Of a stretch of DNA of 64,000 bases, positions 25,667-33,644 are shown piece after piece. Position 1 is the stretch's first letter; each line of letters begins with the position of its first letter. Location of the stretch: contig CATKWX010000002.1 of NCBI GenBank assembly GCA_949840345.1, forward strand, positions 1-64,000, read 5' to 3'. The DNA is from an uncultured Eubacteriales bacterium. Lineage in GTDB: Bacteria; Bacillota; Clostridia; TANB77; CAG-508. The position numbers were made by a program, and so were the translations under genes. The notes below the pieces were generated by a model. It ran no database searches. It was given only the letters and a program-made list of their open reading frames with translations, and had not been told where the DNA came from.

Positions 25667-26056
25667 TTATAAGTAATATAATATGTTGGCTAACATTGCA
25701 CCTAATATGCTATTGATAAGTGTTACAATTAAAAAGATTATTGACAATACTAATCCTGCTACTGCTTTGCCTTTGTTTGTATGTGATTTCATTCCTAACC
25801 CACTAAATATGATACCTATTACAGTTACTGGAAATCCTATAAGTGGAATAAACCACGCTATAATTGACACTAAACCTAATACAAAACCTATCATTGCTTG
25901 TGTGTTTCCTTTATCTGCATTACTGCTATTGTTAATATTACCATTCAAGATTTTAGATTTTTCAATTTCAAATTCTGTTTCTGTAATTGCCCCAGTATCT
26001 TTTAATTGTTTTAACTTTTCTAAATCTTCAACTACACCCAAATTTACCACCCCCAT
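25667..26056 (-). CDS. SHOCT-domain protein with two to three membrane helices
   Basis: 129 aa or slightly less. LEKLKQLKDTGAITETEFEI is a SHOCT module, followed by AMIGFVLGLVSIIAWFIPLI and GKAVAGLVLSIIFLIVTLIN, as in DUF4190-type membrane proteins. The start is uncertain: ATG 26056 has no clear site, whereas GGGGGTGG lies before an in-frame TTG about 15 nt further in. First of the three-gene membrane unit. Confidence 0.65.
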   Translation of the reverse strand: MGVVNLGVVEDLEKLKQLKDTGAITETEFEIEKSKILNGNINNSSNADKGNTQAMIGFVLGLVSIIAWFIPLIGFPVTVIGIIFSGLGMKSHTNKGKAVAGLVLSIIFLIVTLINSILGAMLANILYYL

Positions 26057-26187
26057 AAATCGACATTTTTCTACAAATAATATATCATTAAAATTATTGA
26101 TTGTAAAGTAGTACGTTATAATATATTATAATAAAGTAATACATATTATACAATGCCCTTACAAACAGTAAAGTAGGGGGGATAGTA

Positions 26188-26442
26188 ATGCAAAAAGATA
26201 ATTTAAAACCAATCATACAAGAAATAGAGTATGGCACAATCAAAGTAAATCTTGGTAAACTTATGGAAAAGGCTGGTATTTCAACATACAAATTAAACAA
26301 TGCTACAAATGTTAGATTCCAAACTATTCAAACATTGAAAGAAAACAATGCTACAAGAATTGATTTTAATGTACTTGCAAAATTATGTTATACTCTTGAT
26401 TGCAAGGTTGCTGATATATTAGAGTATGTACCAAATAAATAA
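26188..26442 (+). CDS. XRE-family helix-turn-helix regulator
   Basis: 84 aa. The HTH spans LGKLMEKAGISTYKLNNATN and VRFQTIQTLKENNATRIDFN, ending in the LCYTLDCKVADILEYVP phrase typical of small Cro-like regulators. It is divergent from the membrane-protein unit, so it may control that unit. The start follows GGGGGGAT. Confidence 0.85.
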   Translation: MQKDNLKPIIQEIEYGTIKVNLGKLMEKAGISTYKLNNATNVRFQTIQTLKENNATRIDFNVLAKLCYTLDCKVADILEYVPNK

Positions 26443-26475
26443 GTAGGGGCTTGGGTAACCTCTACTCATTTGATT

Positions 26476-26829
26476 TTATGTCGATTTTGTTTCTGTATCT
26501 AGTGTCTTTGCAAATATGAAACCAAAGTAAAACATTTGCTCACATTCTACTGATGCCATTTGACTACCAATCTCTAAATGCTCATTAAACAATGTTTTTT
26601 GTGCTTTTGAATGTGTTTTTTCTAACATATCTACAATATCAATGTGTTGTTTGCTTAACTCTCTGTAACTTGGGCAATTCTTACACATATCTTCTTCAAA
26701 GTATTCATATACTTTATGTAGTAGTTTCATTTTATCAAAATCTAGTTTATGAATTGTGTCTGTGTCAAAAATTTTGTCAAAGAGTTCTAAAAACTCTTTT
26801 GAATTGTCTGTTTCTGTTTCCATTTCCAT
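26476..26829 (-). CDS. Unknown acidic protein of the element
   Basis: 117 aa, acidic. It has a short CKNCPSYRELSKQHIDIVDM stretch and a helical C-terminal half; DUF6809-like proteins of Clostridial elements have similar cysteines and length, but I cannot confirm the family. It converges with the XRE gene. GGGGGTG precedes the ATG. Confidence 0.55.
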   Translation of the reverse strand: MEMETETDNSKEFLELFDKIFDTDTIHKLDFDKMKLLHKVYEYFEEDMCKNCPSYRELSKQHIDIVDMLEKTHSKAQKTLFNEHLEIGSQMASVECEQMFYFGFIFAKTLDTETKST

Positions 26830-27097
26830 ATATTACACCCCCTTTACAAATAGATTTGTAAGGCTTACTGCTTGATATAATATACGAATTATTGTTCGAT
26901 TGCAACTCCTTCTTAAAAAGTTCTTAAAAAATATTTTTTCCATAAGTTTTAAAATCTGTCAAGGGTTTTCGTGAATATGTTTGATATTTTCAATCATATA
27001 CTTTTATACCTTAGTTACTGAAAATGTCTTAAAATAAAACCTCGTTGCAACCTCTTATGTGAGATTGTGCATTTGTATTTGATATTTTCAAAATACA
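26830..27097. other. Non-coding stretch in the element
   Basis: 268 bp without a supported gene. It holds TGTCAAGGGTTTT (from 26957), which also occurs near attR at about 30356, and a GATATTTTCAA motif occurring twice (26988 and 27079). It may mark regulatory or replication sites. Confidence 0.35.
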
Positions 27098-27634
27098 TTA
27101 AATCTTGCCACTTAATACAAAATTGTGTCTTTTATCTCTTAGTAACTGAAAATTCTCTACCTTGTTATTTTTACTACCTCTAACACTTACATAATATTTG
27201 TAGTTCGTAAAAATGTATTTTGATAATGTGCTGCACTCTACTATTTCTATTTCTGTATTGATAAATGGGTCAATTAGTTTCCCTTTTTCATTAACTGCTT
27301 GTACTACATAGTTCGTGTTTCTCTTTGGTGTATAAACTTTGCCGAATATCTTTCGTGGCTTTAATAATGTATAGTACATAACTTGGGCTTTTACTTGTAG
27401 TAATCTTGCTATTTTCAATGCCTCTTTTCTATTGCCAATGACTGCAATCTTATTTGTGCCTTTTACTATGAAATATACAAGTTTCAATTCGTCTGCCCAA
27501 ACTACAAATTGATTGAATAACCCAAAGTTTAAATCGTCTAAAATAGTAATGTATGGCGATGTTTGTAACTTTGAAAATGATATAATTTCTTCAAGTGAAA
27601 TTTCTTGTAACTGTATTATTTCAAGTTCTTTCAT
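27098..27634 (-). CDS. Unknown protein of the element
   Basis: 178 aa, mixed alpha/beta by composition, with no signal peptide or membrane helix. It begins MKELEIIQLQEISLEEIISF and contains LKPRKIFGKVYTPKRNTNYV. I do not recognise it. It lies in a leftward unit downstream of the probable rep gene, with two small genes between, so a role in replication or copy control is possible but only positional. Confidence 0.55.
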   Translation of the reverse strand: MKELEIIQLQEISLEEIISFSKLQTSPYITILDDLNFGLFNQFVVWADELKLVYFIVKGTNKIAVIGNRKEALKIARLLQVKAQVMYYTLLKPRKIFGKVYTPKRNTNYVVQAVNEKGKLIDPFINTEIEIVECSTLSKYIFTNYKYYVSVRGSKNNKVENFQLLRDKRHNFVLSGKI

Positions 27635-27649
27635 TTCATTATACCCCCC

Positions 27650-27895
27650 TTAAAAAAAATCTTGTGCTGATATATTCCAATTGATTTTGTCTATGACTGC
27701 ATTACATATTTCATTTAACTGATAAATAACATTTATTGTTGCTTCGTCTAAATTTGTTTCTTGTAATTTTTCTATTATTTCACAAATTGCAACTTGCATT
27801 TGTGTAAATTCGTCTTGCAAAAACGTTGGGTCAATGTGTTGCATTTGTACTTTGACTAATTCTTCTGTTAGTTTCTTATTTTTCTTTGTTACCAT
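27650..27895 (-). CDS. Unknown small helical protein of the element
   Basis: 81 aa, predicted all-helical (LQDEFTQMQVAICEIIEKLQ), no cysteines outside the two single ones, no motif recognised. It overlaps the preceding gene by 20 bp, so it is translationally coupled to it. Confidence 0.5.
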   Translation of the reverse strand: MVTKKNKKLTEELVKVQMQHIDPTFLQDEFTQMQVAICEIIEKLQETNLDEATINVIYQLNEICNAVIDKINWNISAQDFF

Positions 27896-28133
27896 TTTTT
27901 GATTCCACCTCCTCTAGTTTAAATATTGTATATGCCTTATTCAATAAAGTTCTTGATTTTAGTAATAAGGTGGTTACATACTCACAATCTGCATAACTTA
28001 AATCTGTTGTGAATTCTGCTAGTGTTTCTAACTGTCTTAAAATCTTACTGTTGTCATATATGATTGTTTTAACTGATGTGTCGTGTAAATCTTGTCTAAT
28101 CTCAACTAAGTGCATATAACCACCTCTCAACAT
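27876..28133 (-). CDS. Unknown small protein of the element
   Basis: 85 aa, helical, with RQLETLAEFTTDLSYADCEY in the middle. It lies directly downstream of the rep-like gene. A hairpin GTACTTT-TT-AAAGTAC at about 28190 lies between them. The RBS GAGAGGTGG overlaps the annotated start region, so the true start may be the second in-frame ATG (MHLVEIRQ). Confidence 0.5.
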   Translation of the reverse strand: MLRGGYMHLVEIRQDLHDTSVKTIIYDNSKILRQLETLAEFTTDLSYADCEYVTTLLLKSRTLLNKAYTIFKLEEVESKNGNKEK

Positions 28134-28259
28134 AAAAGTATGTCATAAAAATTTAAAGGTTAATTTTGGAAAAATGAAAGTTATGGCATTGTACTTTTTA
28201 AAGTACCCTGTCATTAATATATTTTACTTGATTTGTTTTGAAACTTGCAAAATTGTATT

Positions 28260-30062
28260 TTAAAATCCACCAATCATTTTTCTTTTTCTAAATACTTGAT
28301 TTTCATTTGTTGATTTTGGTGTTGGTTCTGGTATTTCCAAATTATCTATATCAAAATATTTTTCTTGTGCTACTTTTTCTATAAGTACATACAAACTTTC
28401 TAATGTATCAAATTCGCTATTGTTGTCAATCGTAACTGGGTTTATTCCTAATGTTTCTAACATTTTAATATAATTTTCTACTGTTTTGTAACTATATTTA
28501 TGATGTTTTGAATTTTTACTTTTTTCTGCAATTTCCTTATTTTCTTTTGCGATTGTATCTGCTACACCAAAATCATTAACAACAGTTGCGAAATCTTTTA
28601 GTTTTTCTTTCCAACTTTTTGTATGCTTTGATTTATTGATTTTATCTTTTGCTATCTTTAATGTTTGCTTATTTTGTGCTTTGTCTAAACAAATAAGGTC
28701 AATATCTAACTCGTCTAAATTATCAATATACTTTTTAACTGTTGCACGACACCATCTTGAATGATTGTCTTGGTCTTGGTTTTGCTTATCTTTCTCAATA
28801 ACATTTTTAAATCCGTATTTATTGATTGCAATTATAAATTCCTTTAAATCCATTTTATCATTTTTATTACAATTTGAATTATCAATTACTTGTATATATT
28901 TTTGTAATTGCTCTTTTAATTTCTTTTTAGTTGGTTTATCTACACTTTTAATATAATCTTTTTCAATAGTAGTAAATGCAATTTCCATTGATAGTAATTT
29001 TGTTATATATTCACATATTGTTTCCTTATTCCAAGTCTTATGCTTAACTGTTTTTATATTACTTTTTATGATATTACTTATTCCATACCTATTAACTAAC
29101 GTTACAAATTCTTGTAAATGTTTTTTATCACAATTACTATAATCCGATTTCTTAATTTTTTTGTTTGCGTCTTTTGATTTATAGTAAGTACCAGTATATA
29201 AAAAGTCTTTTAAAAATTGGAAGAAATATAAATCCATACTTTGTTTATTCCAATAACCATATAAACTTTTTTCTAGTTTACAATCTATTATTGTATTTAT
29301 CTCGTCAGTAAATAAAGATTTTGCTATATTTTTTACTGTTTTTAGTTTTTTAGACTTATTGTTAATTAGATTTTTAGTATTTTGTACCTCAATTCTAAAA
29401 ATATTGCTATAAAATATAAAATAGGGGAAATGGCTTTCTTTGTATTTTTCTAAACTTATACCACTCTTTATATATTCATTTTTATATTTTACATAATATT
29501 TATCTTTTTCACATTTATATTTATCATAAATATTTATTCTTTTTTGCCCACCTTTTGATGTAAGATATATAGATGTTTCGTATTCGTTTATTCGTTTGAT
29601 ATTCCCATACGTGCTTTTATGCTTATCTAACAAATGTAAATATTCATACATTTCTTTGTAATCCAATTCCAAATCTACGCAATAATCAATACGATATAAA
29701 CGCAATTGTGAATAGTCTATATTTAACACTTGTTTTACAATTCTGCTTATTTCATTTATATAGGTATTTCTATCGCTTAAACGAATGTCATTTTTCTGTA
29801 AAACCTTATGTGCATTTGCAATAAGTATTATACATTTAAACTTTTCTAAGTACATAAAATGTACGTTTTCATATTCAAATCCAACACCTTTGCTTATTAA
29901 ATAATCTTCAATTTCGTCTTGCACATTTCCATATTTCACATATGCTTTTCCATATTTGCCATTTCTGTATTGCAACTTATGATATACAATACCCAAATCT
30001 ATTAACCTTTTTATGTCTAATTTTTCAACATTATGTGTTATAAAATTTATGCTATCTAACAT
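28260..30062 (-). CDS. Probable replication initiation protein (Rep)
   Basis: 600 aa. The first 280 residues resemble rolling-circle/Rep_trans-type initiators: RLYRIDYCVDLELDYKEMYE, then YGNIKR, TSIYLTSKGGQKRINIYDKY and FRIEVQNTKNLINN. The C-terminal half is Lys-rich, with repeated units of the kind KKDLKEFVTLVNRYGISNII and a WNKETICEYI/TVENYIKML phrase (three to four times), looking like repeated helical DNA-binding modules. It would start copying of the excised circle. GGGGGATTT precedes the ATG. Relaxase activity for transfer cannot be judged. Confidence 0.65.
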   Translation of the reverse strand: MLDSINFITHNVEKLDIKRLIDLGIVYHKLQYRNGKYGKAYVKYGNVQDEIEDYLISKGVGFEYENVHFMYLEKFKCIILIANAHKVLQKNDIRLSDRNTYINEISRIVKQVLNIDYSQLRLYRIDYCVDLELDYKEMYEYLHLLDKHKSTYGNIKRINEYETSIYLTSKGGQKRINIYDKYKCEKDKYYVKYKNEYIKSGISLEKYKESHFPYFIFYSNIFRIEVQNTKNLINNKSKKLKTVKNIAKSLFTDEINTIIDCKLEKSLYGYWNKQSMDLYFFQFLKDFLYTGTYYKSKDANKKIKKSDYSNCDKKHLQEFVTLVNRYGISNIIKSNIKTVKHKTWNKETICEYITKLLSMEIAFTTIEKDYIKSVDKPTKKKLKEQLQKYIQVIDNSNCNKNDKMDLKEFIIAINKYGFKNVIEKDKQNQDQDNHSRWCRATVKKYIDNLDELDIDLICLDKAQNKQTLKIAKDKINKSKHTKSWKEKLKDFATVVNDFGVADTIAKENKEIAEKSKNSKHHKYSYKTVENYIKMLETLGINPVTIDNNSEFDTLESLYVLIEKVAQEKYFDIDNLEIPEPTPKSTNENQVFRKRKMIGGF

Positions 30063-30430
30063 ACTAAATCCCCCTAAAAATTTTCAAAAATCAAAAACTG
30101 CAAAATTACTGAAATAACAATAGTTACAATATGTTTTTGTGAATAAATATTTATATAAATATAATAATATTTATTAGCTCTTATTTTTGCATAAGAAAAA
30201 GACTTTGCATTTTAGTTGCAAAATCTTTTTAGATGTGATATAAATCCATTATCAATAGTTGGTCAAAAATTCTAATCTTTTTCTAATCTTTTTCCAAATG
30301 AATTGGAATTTTTGAAAATATGTAAATATAAATTAAATCTTGTGAAAGTACATATTTGTCAAGGGTTTTAGAGTATATTATATAGGCTTAAATAAACTTA
30401 AAAAATCTTAAATAATACATATTTGTAAAC
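30063..30430. other. Right end of the element: non-coding, with arm-type sites
   Basis: 368 bp without a gene. A hairpin AAAAAGACTTTGCATTTTAG / GCAAAATCTTTTTA lies at about 30197-30233, possibly the rep-unit insulator. TTCTAATCT occurs at 30270-30278 and 30281-30289, mirroring the left end. TTTGTAAAC directly precedes the right core. Confidence 0.6.
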
Positions 30431-30487
30431 ACTTAAAATCCTGCGGGCGAATAACCCGTGCCGGTTCGATTCCGGCCATCTGCACCA
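30431..30487 (+). tRNA. tRNA-Leu(UAA), 3' half, split by the element
   Basis: ACTTAAAATCCTGCGGGCGA, a variable arm, CCGGTTCGATTCCGG and CATCTGCACCA. Its acceptor strand pairs perfectly with the 5' half at 20496 (GCAGATG), not with the complete tRNA at 20675 (GCAGTTG). It has lost its promoter. Confidence 0.93.
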
Positions 30488-30488
30488 T

Positions 30489-30527
30489 AGCAATAACAAA
30501 AAATAAATTTTGTTATTGCTATTTTTT
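30489..30527 (+). terminator. Original tRNA-Leu terminator
   Basis: TAGCAATAACAAAA / TTTTGTTATTGCTA followed by seven T's, starting 1 bp after the tRNA 3' end. It is stranded with the 3' half on the far side of the element. Confidence 0.85.
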
Positions 30528-30536
30528 TATATATTT

Positions 30537-30845
30537 ATGCTAAAAATGATAAGTAAGGCAATTGATGAAACAAAAACTACACAAGAAAAAATATTAAAAT
30601 TAATAAAAGAGAATAATGCAATTACTCAAACAGAAATGGCGAAGATACTTAAAATTACAAGAGATGGGGTAGCATATAATATAAAAATATTAAAAAACAA
30701 AGGAATTATTGAAAGAATAGGAGCAACAAAGAGTGGTATTTGGAAGATAAATGAGTTAGTAGAGTGTGGTAAATTTTTCTGTATTCTACTGCGTTTTCCT
30801 TGTCTATTATGCTTATGTTTTAGTATAAAAATAATAAGAAAATAG
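30537..30845 (+). pseudogene. Fragment of a protein ending in a winged helix
   Basis: The readable part, KTTQEKILKLIKENNAITQT and KILKNKGIIERIGATKSGIW, is a winged-helix tail as found at the C-terminus of Schlafen/AlbA- or Fic-type proteins. The expected N-terminal domain is missing and the sequence after WKI is low-quality Cys/Leu-rich readout. It looks like a remnant. Confidence 0.5.
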
Positions 30846-30851
30846 TAAAGG

Positions 30852-30886
30852 AAAAAAGGCTTACTATAATTATAGTTAAGCCTTTC
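30852..30886. terminator. Terminator of the 30898 cassette
   Basis: AAAGGCTTACTATA-ATTA-TAGTTAAGCCTTT, 11 bp beyond the stop codon of the leftward gene. Confidence 0.75.
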
Positions 30887-30897
30887 TCCTTTGAGAA

Positions 30898-31104
30898 TTA
30901 AGTGCCTATAAGAATCATTGCGCGGATATACTCCCGCTCTTCCTTTTTGGTCATAGAGCCTTCATAGGAACAACTGCAGAAACGAAAGCTTTTGTAGAAC
31001 TTGAGTTCTTTACCAGTGCTTAAAATTACTGTGCAGTGCCTTGAAATCCGTGCAAAAAATCTTGCGATAGGGTTTGTGCGAAGTGCATACATTTTAAATG
31101 CCAT
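30898..31104 (-). CDS. Small cassette protein, paralogue of 31740-31946
   Basis: 68 aa, basic, unknown function. It shares with the 31740 gene the pattern LR-N-P-AR-AR-HCTV-LS-G-E-F-KS and the ending A-M-IG. Codon use (CGC, CGG, ATC, GGC) is unlike host genes; CGG is used twice as Arg (FARIS, EEREY). AAGGAGGAT precedes the ATG, and it has its own terminator. Confidence 0.6.
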   Translation of the reverse strand: MAFKMYALRTNPIARFFARISRHCTVILSTGKELKFYKSFRFCSCSYEGSMTKKEEREYIRAMILIGT

Positions 31105-31319
31105 AATAAAATCCTCCTTGCTTTACAAAACAATTCTTGTGTTCAAATGGTTAAAATATAACCTATTTAAATTATAACATATTTTACATAATATAGCAAA
31201 TTATTATTTCTTTTTACTGTAGCCAATGAGATGAAGCTTTTGTCTTGAGAAAAATTAGTCATAGACTATCTAGTAAATATGTGATATAAATAAACCATAG
31301 GACAAATTTTATATAGGAG

Positions 31320-31692
31320 ATGATATTTGTGCTCAATGTTCCAAATAAACAAGAGGCAGAGAAAATGAAAAATAATATAATTTGTACTTCTAATGGAATT
31401 ATTGGAACAAAATTTCCAGAGGAGTTTAATCTTAAAAATATATCTAAAAAAAGTATTATTGTAATAGATAATGCATCCTATGATACAAGAAATTATAATA
31501 AAAGACAAGAAAATATAGAGCAGTTTTATAAATATAATTCAAAGAAAGTTGATTTGATTACAATTGATAAAAGCAATATCGAGAAAATATTAAATTATGA
31601 TATTTGTTATGTGATGGGTGGAAGCTTATCCGCATTATGATAAAGAAGAAATACTTACTTTGAATGATGGAGACTATATAATAATAAGATAA
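31320..31692 (+). pseudogene. Broken peptidase E (S51)-like gene
   Basis: The first frame has KSIIVIDNASYDTRNYNKRQ and DICYVMGGS, as in peptidase E/Type 1 glutamine amidotransferase-like proteins. It ends at 31640. The other end, HYDKEEILTLNDGDYIIIR, appears in another frame up to 31692. The central part with the expected catalytic serine segment is absent, so this is an internal deletion plus frame change, not a simple shift. No CGG is involved. Confidence 0.7.
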
Positions 31693-31694
31693 AT

Positions 31695-31731
31695 AAAAAA
31701 TGGTTGTTAAATTCATAACAACCATTTTTTA
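31695..31731. terminator. Bidirectional terminator
   Basis: AAAAAATGGTTGTTA / TAACAACCATTTTTT around AATTCA, between the peptidase E remnant and the converging cassette gene. Confidence 0.8.
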
Positions 31732-31739
31732 TTTGAGAA

Positions 31740-31946
31740 TTAAACGCCTATAAACTCCATTGCTTGGAGATACTCCTTGTTTTCATCGTCTGACAAAGGT
31801 TCAGAGCTATCACAAAATGTGCTATGTGAACTTTTGTTAAAGTAGACTTCTATGCCAGAGCTTAAAACCACTGTACAGTGATTAAAAAGTCGAGCCAAAA
31901 GTCTTGCTAAAGGATGGTTCCGAAGAGTTTCAATGTTGAATTTCAT
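31740..31946 (-). CDS. Small cassette protein, paralogue of 30898-31104
   Basis: 68 aa, unknown function, same length and pattern as the 30898 gene (LRNHPLARLLARLFNHCTVV). One CGG codon as Arg (TLRNH). It has its own AAGGAGGAT and terminator. Confidence 0.6.
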   Translation of the reverse strand: MKFNIETLRNHPLARLLARLFNHCTVVLSSGIEVYFNKSSHSTFCDSSEPLSDDENKEYLQAMEFIGV

Positions 31947-32042
31947 AGCAAAATCCTCCTTGCTTAAAAAAGCAAAAATATTCTAAAGGTTTAAAAAACC
32001 GACACCAATTATAGCACAAGCAAATAATAAATACAAGATATA

Positions 32043-32279
32043 TTAATCTTCTTCTACTTCTTTAAATAAATCGTCAGTAAAGAATTCATTTAATTCAATT
32101 TCTAATCCTTCACATATATGCAATAAAGTTACAAGTTTAGGACTTTGGCTTTTTCCATTTATAAAGCTACTTAATGTAGAGTATGATATTCCAGAGTTTA
32201 AAGATAACCTATGTAAAGTTATATTCTTTTCATTTGCCAAATTTATAATTCTATTTTTAACAGCTTCAGACAGTTTCAT
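32043..32279 (-). CDS. XRE-family transcription regulator
   Basis: 78 aa. HTH_3 domain: KNRIINLANEKNITLHRLSL, NSGISYSTLSSFINGKSQSP and LLHICEGLEIELNEFF. It is divergent from the 32429 gene; two near-identical palindromes lie around the promoter in between and are the likely operators. GGAGGT precedes the ATG. Confidence 0.88.
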   Translation of the reverse strand: MKLSEAVKNRIINLANEKNITLHRLSLNSGISYSTLSSFINGKSQSPKLVTLLHICEGLEIELNEFFTDDLFKEVEED

Positions 32280-32340
32280 AATAACCTCCGCCTAATAATT
32301 TTTTCTGCTAGACAAAGTATAACAAAATTAATAGAATAAT

Positions 32341-32415
32341 ATTGACGAAAAATCGTTAATATTTACTTGACGAGTTTAGTTATCAGGAATATAATATTAA
32401 CGAAACTTCGTTAAT
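32341..32415 (+). promoter_or_regulatory. Promoter with two flanking operators
   Basis: Promoter TTGACG (32367-32372), 17 nt, TATAAT (32390-32395). Operator 1, ATTGACGAAAAATCGTTAAT (32341-32360), and operator 2, ATTAACGAAACTTCGTTAAT (32396-32415), share the half-site ATTAACGA. Operator 2 is a perfect dyad. The divergent XRE protein at 32279 is the natural candidate to bind them. Confidence 0.75.
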
Positions 32416-32428
32416 AGGAGAAAAAATA

Positions 32429-32755
32429 TTGAATATAAAAGATATAGAAAAATATATTAATGATACTATGTTAAATACTATTTATAAGGAAAGAGAAGAT
32501 ACTATTAGTGAAATAAAAGAAGAGAACAAAGAAGAACTTTCTAGAATAAAAGAAAAGTATCCTGTAGATTATGAAAAGCTTTTGGACTATATAAATAATA
32601 TACCACCACATTTTAAAAATATTAGAGAAACCATATTAAATGCAGTTGATATATATACAATGAGAGAAAACCTATTATCAGCTTATGAAAATGAAAAATT
32701 TTATAAAATTGGTTTTTGTGATGGGATTAGAACTATAATAGAAAATTTAAAATAA
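32429..32755 (+). CDS. Unknown protein controlled by the XRE operators
   Basis: 108 aa from a TTG start preceded by AATAGGAG at 9 nt. Highly charged and helical in the first half (KEREDTISEIKEENKEELSR), ending FYKIGFCDGIRTIIENLK. Proteins with this ending are common unknowns in Clostridia. No known domain. Confidence 0.6.
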   Translation: MNIKDIEKYINDTMLNTIYKEREDTISEIKEENKEELSRIKEKYPVDYEKLLDYINNIPPHFKNIRETILNAVDIYTMRENLLSAYENEKFYKIGFCDGIRTIIENLK

Positions 32756-32821
32756 AACAAAAATACCAATGTCAAGATTAAATCAAAACACTGGTACTTT
32801 ATCTATGTAAATTTTAAATTG

Positions 32822-33502
32822 TTAGCCTACTTGTTCACTTTCAGAACTTGCGTTAGTTTCGTCTTTATTTACTATTTCCATACTACCTATAGATACTTCG
32901 TATGCAACTCTTGTTTCAGTTGTTCCATCTTCGAATTTCTTTTCATAAGTTCTAGATTGAACTCTTCCTATAACTTTTATTTCTGTTCCAATTTCTAAAT
33001 TTTGGCAGAATCTTGCATTTCTTCCCCAAGCAATACATGGGATGTAGTCGCTTTTATTATATGCTCTATTTACTGCTAACAAAATATCTGCAATTTCTCT
33101 ACCAAATGGTGTTTGTCTATATATAGGTTTTTTGCATATATAACCATTTAAAACAACTTCGTTTGATGTAGCTGGTTTATTTTCCTCTGAATCATCTTCT
33201 TTATAATCTATTATGTCCTTTGCAAAAACTGTAAGAATAAGTTTGTTTCTTTCATTTTCATAACTATTGTAAGATCTAAATTGACCTTCTACAATTACCT
33301 TTTTGCCTATACTTAAATCTAAATCATTTAGTAATCTTTCTGATACTGTAATAGGTATAATGTCTTCATTTCCGCTTAAACGAGGAACTTCTAAATTAAA
33401 TATGTAAAAGCTCTCTCCATAAATTTCGTGACTAAATCTTTTTTCACTTGTAATTTTTCCTACTAATACTAAGTAGTTGTTATCTGAATAATTTGTAACC
33501 AA
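32822..33502 (-). CDS. ssb: Single-stranded DNA-binding protein with two OB folds
   Basis: 226 aa. Two successive SSB-type OB folds: residues 5-100 (YLVLVGKITSEKRF, KVIVEGQFRSYNSY) and 112-210 (NEVVLNGYICKKPIYRQTPF, LLAVNRAYNKSDYIPCIAWG, EIKVIGRVQSRTYEKKFEDG). The canonical SSB has one fold and a DDDIPF-like tail; here the tail is the acidic DETNASSESEQVG without that motif. This double form is widespread in Clostridia, and a cell usually also has a canonical SSB elsewhere. Monocistronic. Confidence 0.8.
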   Translation of the reverse strand: MVTNYSDNNYLVLVGKITSEKRFSHEIYGESFYIFNLEVPRLSGNEDIIPITVSERLLNDLDLSIGKKVIVEGQFRSYNSYENERNKLILTVFAKDIIDYKEDDSEENKPATSNEVVLNGYICKKPIYRQTPFGREIADILLAVNRAYNKSDYIPCIAWGRNARFCQNLEIGTEIKVIGRVQSRTYEKKFEDGTTETRVAYEVSIGSMEIVNKDETNASSESEQVG

Positions 33503-33644
33503 TTTCTTTTCCTCCCTTTTATTTTATCTATTGTGTTTCACATTTATTGTTTAAACTTTAGAAAATTGACCTATTCAATAACTTTATTATACTACACATT
33601 TTTGGATTTGTCTACATAAAATGTTAAATTTTTCTAAAATACAA

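Larger units (their letters stand above)
20527..30439. mobile_element. 9.9-kb integrated element in tRNA-Leu
   Basis: It is bounded by the 9-bp core ACTTAAAAT (20527-20535 and 30431-30439), each core attached to one half of the same tRNA-Leu gene. Cargo: complete tRNA-Leu, tyrosine integrase, excisionase-like protein, two further HTH proteins, a second small tyrosine recombinase, three membrane proteins, an XRE regulator, four unknown proteins and a probable Rep protein. No capsid, tail, relaxase with TraG or conjugation genes were seen. It is thus probably a satellite-like or mobilisable element rather than a complete phage or ICE. Most genes run leftward. Confidence 0.92.

Noticed and set aside
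20536-30430. Element as a complete temperate phage or conjugative element
   Set aside because: No terminase, portal, capsid, tail, lysis, coupling protein or type IV secretion genes among the readable frames.
31320-31692. Peptidase E remnant as another CGG frameshift
   Set aside because: No in-frame CGG; the central third of the protein is missing, so it is a real deletion.
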